Shown in pieces: positions 1 to 9,000 of a stretch of DNA of 10,996 nucleotides. The position numbers and the translations under genes were made by a program. Numbering within the stretch: position 1 is the stretch's first letter; every line of letters begins with the position of its first letter. Source of the stretch: Bacteroidales bacterium (GTDB taxonomy: Bacteria; Bacteroidota; Bacteroidia; Bacteroidales; P3); assembly GCA_900771365.1 (NCBI GenBank), contig CAAGNU010000128.1, forward strand, positions 1-10,996. The letters run 5' to 3'. The notes under the pieces were generated by a model. That model was not told where the DNA came from. It saw only the letters and a list, made by a program, of their open reading frames with translations, and ran no database searches.

Positions 1-3000
1 CCGCCCGTGAACCATACGTGGATGTCCCAAGCGGTTTCGTAGCCGCGGGCAGTCCAGCTGAAGGTTGCGGTAGCGTTGGTGACATCGGTAGTGGTCAGGT
101 TCTGCGGAGCGAGGCAGGGCAGGCTGTCGGTGAGGAAGCCATCGATAGTCCAGTCGGAGTAGTCGAGGCTGTCGGCCGTGCAGTCCTGACGGACACGGAC
201 GTCGTAGTAGGTGGTGGGCTGGAGGCCGGTGAAGGTGTAGCTGGTGCCCGTTACGGGGATAGAAGCGCCCCAAGTGGTGGCAGCGCTCTCCTTGATGGCG
301 ACCTCGTAGTTGGAGCCGGAACCAGTCCAAGCCACGGTGGCGGTCTCATAGTTGTGCGTGATGCCGGTGATGTCAGGCTGACGGCAGCCAGCTTCTGCAC
401 AAGCGATGAACTTCATATCGCCGACAACAGAAAGGCTGTAACCGCCAGATACTGTAGTAGGACTGTATGCACTTCCATCATTATAGACATACCAAGACTT
501 GGTGCCGCTGGTGGTGTGGGCATTGAAGGTTGCGCCACCGCTCCATGAACCATGACGACGGTTGACAGAAACGAGGAGGTTGCTGTGACCATCCCAAGTG
601 AAGGTGGTATCAAAGCCGTGCAGCTGCCATCCTGTGGTGGTGTAGCAGAAGTCTGCATCATTGATAACCTTCACGAAGACGTGGTTAGTATCGGGGTGGA
701 TGAAGCCAGTGAGGGTGCTTTCAGGCACATTGGCCAGATAGAGGTCGCAATGTGTGTAGTAGTTGCCCGTGCTGGTTGAGCTGGGGTTGAATGCGAAGGC
801 GGTAATATCGCCATCGAGATCGGCCAGCTGTGCACTATCAACAATGGTCTGCGTGTAACTGTAGTTATACGTGCTGTATCCGATAGGAGCATAGGTGCTG
901 GTGGTCGCAGACATGGTGCTGCTATAGCTGTAGGCCTCCGTAGAGGATGCGCACATAGCGGTCTGGAAGGTAGCCGGGCTCCAGCTGCCGGTGTCGCCGG
1001 CGCCGCAGATGCTGCGGACATAGACGTCATAGTTGGTCAGAGCTGTAAGACCGGTGAGCGTGATGTTGTTGGTATAAACCGTGCGGGTGATGCCGGTGCC
1101 AAGAGCGAAGCCAGCATTGCCGTACTGAACCTGGTACTCATTAGCGCCGTTGGTGTCCCAAGTGATGGCCAGCTGGCTGTCGGACTGAGGTACAGCGGAG
1201 TTGAGGCGGACGTTGAAGATACGGCAAGAGGTGCTCACGCAGGAGACGAAGAGTTCGAGACCACGGTAGTGGCTAGAGACATCAGAAGTGTACTTAATGG
1301 TAAGAGGACCATTGGTAGAAATGCAGGTGGGGATAGTCAGGTTAGAACCATAACCGGTAGCAAGCACTGTGCCGCCCTCGCCGATACCATCATAGATATA
1401 GTAGTAGTCGCAGCAAGATTCACCCAGCCAGGAACCGGAGACGGAAACGAGGTTGTTTGGTGCATCTGGCAGGAGGTAAACCACAGTAGTCTCGTAGTCG
1501 GTGTAGGTGCCGCTTGCTCCACCAGAGGAGTAGATGACACCGCCGCACATACGGACTGTGTCGTACTGGTTAGCACGCATGTTCCAAGTGCCAGGAACAG
1601 CGGTGATGGGACCGACCCACATGGAGGAGTCGGAACCGTAGTCGCAGATGGCACGGATGTAGAAGTTGTAGGTCTGACCGGGAGTGAGGCCGGTGAAGGT
1701 GACGGGGCCAGAGGTGACTGAGGTGTCGGGTGTGGGTGTGCCCGTGGTGTTGGCACAGAGCTCATAGCCAGTAACATCAGGCATAGATGTCCAGTCAACC
1801 GTGACGGAGGTGGAAGTATTGCCCGTGACGTGGAAATCGTCAGGTGAAGGACAGCTGTTGCGGAAAATCTGGACGTTATCAATAGCAGCAGGAGGATTGG
1901 AGCCGCCGCTACCATCGTTGGACCACACAAAGGCGAGGTTGTAGGTACCAGCAGTGGTCACATCGAATGTTCCGCTAATGTTCTGCCAACTGGAGAAGCC
2001 GTTAAGCGTATAAGGTGCAGAAGTAACCTGGCTGAGGTCTATCCAACCAGCAGGAGCCAATGCGTTACCGAAGTTGTAGGTGGAGCCACCAGGGACACTA
2101 CCACCGAGAAGCGTCTCGCCTGCGGGAACGAGGAATACACGGATGAAGTCGTAGTAGTTGCCTTCGCCCTGAGCCATCCAGTTGAAGCTGTAGGCATACT
2201 GGCCGACAGGCATGTTGAAGGTGCGATATGCCCAAGAATGGCTGATGGACGAGGTGTTATAGCTATGTGTTGTTCCGTTGTTGTCAGAGATGTAGATGGC
2301 CATGCTGTCGGCTGTGCCGCAATATACCGTATTGCCAAGGTACCACTTGTTGGTCTGGCCGTTGCTCTCAAGCGTCCAGTTCTGGCCTTCGACGCCTGTG
2401 AAGTCACAGATGTACGGGAAGGTGGTGACGGGCGAAGAAACGAGGGTGCGGAAGGTGCCGGACCTCCAGAGGCTGGTGTCGTCAGCACCGCAGATGGAAC
2501 GGACATAGACGTCGTAATAGACACCGCTGTCAAGACCTGTAAGAAGGACCGTGTCAACACCAGAGACGAAGATGGAGGTGCAGGTGTCGACGTTGCAGCC
2601 CTGACGGCCGTAGCGGACCTCGAAGTCGGTCTGAGTGGAGTCACGGAGCGTCCACATGATGGTAGCATCAGTAGTAGTGAGCGTGGTAGCGAAGACCTCG
2701 TCAGGACGGATACAGGAAGGAATATGGGTGAGGGTCACATCGTCGAAATAGGGATAGCAGTAGGAGTCTGAACCACTATAGGCGACGAAGGTGATGTAGT
2801 TACCCGTGCCGTTGAAGTTGTTGAAAGGAACCTCGAAGTATTCCCATGTGCTGATACTATTGACATTGACGGTGTCGATAGGCTGGAAGTTGACCATGCC
2901 GGAGCCGGAGCAGACGCCCACAATGATGCCGGAGAAGTATGAGGAGGTGTTGCGGAGCAAAGCAAACTCGACCTGCAGAGTGTTCATCGGCAGCTCGGTG

Positions 3001-6000
3001 GTGTCAACAGGAGGCATCTGGAGCATCGTGTAGTAGGTACCATTGTTGTAGTGGTACATATACATGGAAGCGCCAGAGCCGCTGTAGTTGTACGAAGCGC
3101 TGGGATAAGGATAGGTTGAGCTATAGGTGGATGCACCTGTCCAGCAATGAGGAGCATGGACGGAGGTGCTGGTACCGATGTTGTTGAAGTTCTCGAAGAA
3201 AGGCAGCGAGTCAATCATTGCACACTCCGTGTAGAAGCTGTAGGCGAACGACCAGTTGCCCGTATCGGGCGAGCAGATGCCGCGGACATAGACCTGATAG
3301 CAGGTGCTGGGGGCCAGACCGGTGATGTCGAGCGAGTCTACACCGCCAGTAGTCTGCGTGGTGCCCGTGCCGAAGGCGAAGCCTGCGGGACCATACTGAA
3401 CCTCATAGTCGTCAGCAGCGGTTGCATCCCACTTGATGGTTGCAGCGTTCAAACCGATATTGTCAGCATATACGTTGCGGATACGCGGACAGGGGGAGAT
3501 GCGTTCAACCGTGAGGTCATCGAGATAAGGATAGCAATATACGCCATTGGGTGACATGAGAGCGATGAACTGGCCGTTGCCGGTGTAATTGTTCAGCGGA
3601 ATCTCGAAGGGTTCCCAAGTGCTGAGGGTTGAAGGAGTGGCAGAGCCAACCTCGATAAAGGTGTTGACATCAGTAGGATCGGTCATCACACCAACCTTAA
3701 TCTCGTTGCTATAGGAAGAGGTGGTAGAGTAGAGCCAGAAGCTGACCTGCAAGCTGTCGACAGCAGGAGCGAAGACGGGCAGCACCATGTAGGAATAAGT
3801 GCTGCTGGAGGAGTACATGTACATCGACTTGCCGCCGCTGTGAGCGTAGCTGGTCAATGCGTAAGGATAGTTGGTGGAGTAGTTGGTGTGCTTATCCCAG
3901 CAAGAGGGGAACGGGTCTGTTCCATTGGTGGGGAACGTCTCGAAACTCTCTGTGAAGGGAACCTCCTGCGGACGGCAGGTGGTGGTAATCGTGAAGACGG
4001 TAGATGCTAACGAGTCGGAGCAGTTAGCAGTGATGCGTACCTCGTAGCTCTGGTTTGCGGCGAGGTAGGAGAGCTCGTAGTTGTTAGCAGCGGTGTTGGT
4101 CTCATAGATCCAGTCTGTGTCGCCAACTGCACGGTAGTCAATATCCCAAGAAGTCTCGTTCAAACCAGGCACCCAGGAGAATCCTGCAAAGGTGTCGGCC
4201 ACATAGTCGACATGGGCGTGAGGAGCCAAACAGGTAGCGTTCTCATCACACGGAGTCATGAACTTCATGCCGACGCGATAGGTCTGTGACGTCTTGGAGC
4301 CAGTATAGCTGTTAAGAGAGGAGAGCGAAGAAGCATCGACATCGTAGGAGTCGCTGTAGTAGAGGACAGCACGTGTGTTAGGCGTGTTGTAGCCACGGAA
4401 GACGTAAGAGGTACCATTGTAGGTGCCTGCGTTATCATCAACGGCCACAACGATGTTGCTGGTGCCATCGTATGCAAACGGGGTGGTGAAGTTAAAGGTG
4501 TTCCAACCATTAACGGTACAGTTCAGCGGACCGGTGTAGACCAAGGTCATCGTGGTCGGGTCGACTAGCGAGGAGGTGCTCAAGGTGGACATATTGGTAT
4601 GGCCGATATAGATGGAGCAGTTGGTCTTAGAGGTCATGGGGCTTGCGTAAGCGTACTCGAAGCTGATGCCGCTGATAGTGGTAGGACCATTCATCTCGCT
4701 TGCAAGGACAATCTCCTGAGTATAGGAGTAGCAGTAGTAGTTGTTGAGGGGCTGATAATATGTAGTGGTGGAAGTGCCGTTGCCCAGGATGGCGATATCG
4801 CCGCCAGCGAGGCAGCCCGTGGTGAAGGAGACGCTGTCCCAAGGACCGTACTCAGAATTCTCGCACATCACACGGACCTTGACCTGGTATTCAGTCTGAG
4901 GCTGGAGGCCGCCGATGAGGTAATACATGTTGGTGTCGGTAGCGTTTGCAACAGGTGTGCCGTACTCGTCGGTAATGACAATCTCGTACTCGGCAGGATT
5001 GCTGTTGCTAACGCCGGGCTGGACGCTCCATGTAGCGAGTGCGGAGGTGCCCATCACTTCGGAGACGGTGAGGTCTCTGACAGGTGCGCAGTCGGGCAGC
5101 ACGTCAACCACCACATCGTCGAGGTAGGTGTAGTACGTGCTGTTCTTCAAGAAGGCGATATGGCCGGCAGGACCTCTGTAGTTGGTCAGAGGAACTGAGA
5201 AGGATTCCCATGCACTGGTTACAACCGGTGATACGGTAGTAATCGAATGGAACGTGCTGATGTTAGCAGGGTCGGTCATAATACCGACATTGATGCTGCC
5301 GTAAGAGTCGGAGGTCTTAAGCAGTTTGAAGGAGACCATGAGGTTGCTCAAGCTGTCTTCGAACATAGGCATGACAGCATAGCTATAGTAGGAAGTGCTG
5401 TAGCCATAGAAGTAGAGGCTCTTCGAACCGCTAGCGTGGTAGCTGGTAGAAACGTAGGGATAGTAGTCGGAGACACCATAATAGCCCTTACGCCAGCAAG
5501 GATCGATGGAACCTGTGGTACCAGAGGTGCAAGCCTCAAAGTCCTCAACGTAAGGCAGGTCTTCGTGCGGGATAGCATCGCAGGCCGTGCGGAAGTTGTA
5601 GGCGAAGGCTGCACTGGTGTCGTCAGGGCCGCAGATTGCGCGGATATAAGCCGTGTATGCTGTATTGGCGGTGAGGCTGGTGAGCGTCTCTGTGGTGGTG
5701 TAAGCATTAACCACAGTGCCCATACCTACGCCGCGCATGAAGCCTTGAGGACCATACTCGATTTCGTATTCCGAAGCATCGGAGGAACGAGAATCAGGAG
5801 TCCAGGAAAGGGTTGCGTCTGTAGTGGTGACCGCAGCCGAAGCGGCGGTAGGACGGAAGCAAGTGGGGATAAGTCCAATCTCGATATCGTCCACATAAGC
5901 ATACCATGATGAAGATGGACGGTTTGCACGCAGTGCGATGTAGCTGCCATAGCCGGTGAAATCGGCGAGGCCTCCATCATACTGTCTGAAATCGGTGCCG

Positions 6001-9000
6001 CTCACATTCACAGTGGCCACCTGCTGGAAGGTGTTGATGTCGGTAGGATCGGTCATCACACCAACCTGGAAGGTGGGATAGTAGCTGGTAGAGGAGGCCT
6101 TGGCCCAGAAGGAGAGCTGCAAGGTGTTCATAGCATAGACATCAGTATCAATGGCGGGGAAGACCACGCACTGGTAGTCGCCATAAGTGCCCGTGGTGAT
6201 ACTGTTATACCAGTATAAGCCCTTAGTGCCGCCAGGAGTATGGTTGTAGGTGGAGCTGCTGCTGACGTAGGGAAATCCGCCGTAGGAGGTGCCGTTGTTC
6301 AAACGATACCAGCAGTTCACGAAAGCACTGCCCGTTGAGGAGCTGCCCGTTGCATCATACTCGAAGTCGTAGGTGTAAGGCAGGGAGGCAAGCATGCCGC
6401 AAGCAGTGGTGAAGGAGGTCATAGTGCCATAGCTCGTATCATCGGAGGAGCAGACGCTCTTGACGTATGCAACGTATCTTGTGGCAGGGTTGAGGCCAGT
6501 GAGACGGAGGCTGTCGTCATACGAGGAGAGCACATAGCCGAAGCCCTCGGTGAAGCCTGCGGGACCATACTCTACCAGATGCTCGTCAACACCGTCGGCA
6601 GGCCAGTAGATGGTAGCCTCGTTGCCCGAAACATTGCGGGTAGATGCCACGGTAGGACGCGGGCAGGTGGGAATGTAGTTGACCGAGAGGTCATCCAGAT
6701 AAGGATAGCTATAGACGCCGTTGGGCGACAGGATGGCAATGTAGCGGCCTGTGCCGGTGTAGCTGTTCAGAGGAATGTCGAACTGCTCCCAGGTGCTGAG
6801 GTTGACAGGATGCACCGTGGCAACCTCCGTGAAGGTGGTGACGTCTTCGGGGTCGGTCATCACACCCACTGTGATGTCGTGGTTGTACGAGGTGTTGGTC
6901 TTGTAGAGCCAGAAGCTGACCTGCAAGCTGTCCACTGCAGGTTCGAAGATTGGCAGAACCATATAGGTATAGGTTGAGCTGGTCGAGTACATATACATCG
7001 ACTTGCTGCCGCTATGATAGTACGAGGTGGATGCGTAAGGATAGTTGGAGGTGTAGTTGGTATGCTTTTCCCAGCACATCGGCAGCGGGTCTGCCACTGT
7101 GGTGGAGAAACCTTCGAAATCTTCGCTGAAAGGCACCGTGTGCGGCGTGCAAGGAGTGGTGGCCGTCACTGTGGCAGCGTAGGTGTGGCCGTCACATTCG
7201 TGTGAGAGGCGGAACTCATAGCTGGTAGCAGGAGTGAGTCCTGTGACGGTATAGCTCGTATTGGAGGTGCCGCTTTCAAGAGTGCTCCATGATGTGGTGC
7301 CCTGGCGACGATAGGTGAGATTCCAAGAGGATTCGGTGCTGCCCGGCGTCCATGCCAGGTCAACAAAGTCGGTATCCACGTTGGTGACAACCAGCATCGG
7401 GGTGCCGCAGCTGCCTTCAACTGCGCAGCCGAGGCCGTGGAGCTTCATATTGACACGGTAGTCGTATGCCGTACCGCCGCTCACACTGCTGATGGAATAG
7501 GCGCTGCCATCGTTCTGGATATATCTGCCCTTTCCTGTTGCACTATGCGTAGCGAAGGTGTAGGAACTGCCGCTGTAGGAACCCGAGTTGTCGAGAACGA
7601 CAAGAAGCAGGTTGCTCGTGCCATCATAGCTGAACGGCTGGTTGAATTCGAAATGGTTCCAGCCTGTGGTGCAGTTGAGGTTGCCCATATACACGGGGAC
7701 GAAGCTGCCGCTGTTGTAGGGCACAAAGGCACTTGACAGGGATGCCACGCTCGTGTTGCAGAGATAGATGGTGCAGTTGCTCTTATAAGAGGGGGATGTG
7801 TAGGAATACTGGAAGTCGATGCCCGTGAGCTCGGCAGCGCCGTTCATCTCAGAGGCAAGTATCAGCTCCTGCGTATAGGAGTAGTTGTAGTAGTTGCCTA
7901 CAGGAACATAGTAGGATGAGCTGGTGCCGCTGCCAATAGTAAGTACGGAGGCGGAGGCAGAGTCAAACTCCTCACAGGGAAGACCTGTGGTGTTGACAAT
8001 GATGCTGTCCCAAGCGCCGTAGCCCTCGGCATCGCAGTTTGCACGCACGCGAACCTTATATTCTGTACTGGTCGAGAGGCCAGAGATGAGATAGACAGGC
8101 TCGGTAGAAGTATAGGTGGTCGGTGTGGCGCCATCAGTGTTCTCGCTCACCTCGACATCATAGCTGGCAGGGGTGCCAGGAGTGCCGGAGCGGTAGCCCC
8201 ACGTGATGTAGGCACCAGTAGTGCCGACCGAAGCCACATCCATATTGATAACATCAGGACAAGCGGGTGCCAGGTCGATGGTGAAATCATCAACGTAGGC
8301 ATACCAGGAGCTGCTGGGACGCACAGCCTTCACAGCGAGGTACTGGCCGTAGCCGGTATAGTTGCCGAAGGAAGTGATGTACTCTGCCCAGTTGGTGCTG
8401 CTGCCCACATTGACGGTGCCCACCTGATGGAAGGTGTTAATGTCATACGGGTCGGTCATCACACCCACCTGGAACACGGGGCTGTAGCTGGTGCTGCTAG
8501 CCTTGGCCCAGAACTTCAGCCGCAGGGTGTTGATGGGATAAGCATCCGTATCAATACCGGGTAGAACCACGCACTGGTAGTCGCCGTAGGTGCCCGTGGT
8601 GGTAGTGTTATACCAATAGAGGCCCTTGTTGCCGCCAGGAGTGTGGTTGTAGGTGGTGGAAGCACTCACATAGGGATAGGCGCCGTAGGTGGTGCCGTTG
8701 TTCAAGCGGTACCAGCAGTTGACGAAGGGGCTGCCCGTGTTGGAGTTGCTCGACACAGCATCCTCGAAGCCGTAGCTGTAGGGCAGGCTGTCCAAAGCCA
8801 CGCAATTGGTGCGGAAGCTGAAGATGTTGGAGCCACCAACACCTGCGCCGCAGTCAACAGTGACGGTGATATTGTAGTCCGTGTTGGGGGTCAAGCCCGT
8901 AAGCGTATAGGGAAGCACGCTTGCGGCCTCGGTATAGGTAGTGTCTGCCGAAGAGATGGTGAGCGTCCAAGAGGTAGCATCGCCCATCTCGGTCCAGCTC

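Larger units (their letters stand above)
2439..5579 (-). repeat. Second copy of the eight-module tandem series (B5-Fn7-C2-Fn8-B6-Fn9-B7-Fn10)
   Basis: Residues 1636-2682 mirror the preceding series in order and in near-equal length. B5 and B7 have diverged from their positional partners, while C2 and B6 remain close to theirs. Confidence 0.7.
5580..8801 (-). repeat. First copy of an eight-module tandem series (B2-Fn3-C1-Fn4-B3-Fn5-B4-Fn6)
   Basis: Residues 562-1635 carry modules in the order B, Fn3, C, Fn3, B, Fn3, B, Fn3. The next 1047 residues carry the same order. Matching places also match in sequence: Fn3 with Fn7 (YLISGL against YLIGGL), C1 with C2, Fn4 with Fn8, B3 with B6. See the findings for the exception at B4/B7. 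Confidence 0.7.

Noticed and set aside
1337..2668. Minus-strand frames of about 200 codons in other registers
   Set aside because: They overlap A2, Fn11 and Fn10 in shifted frames and read as Pro/Ser/Thr-rich nonsense. The main frame carries the recognisable motifs.
4599..5909. Two plus-strand frames of about 200 and 220 codons
   Set aside because: Both are antisense to coherent B5, Fn6, Fn7 and C2 modules and show no domain, signal or start context.
2439..8801. The regular repeat pattern as a possible CRISPR array or transposon repeat
   Set aside because: The period is hundreds of codons, the repeats are imperfect and keep the reading frame, and they encode protein domains. There are no short direct repeats with unique spacers and no terminal inverted repeats.
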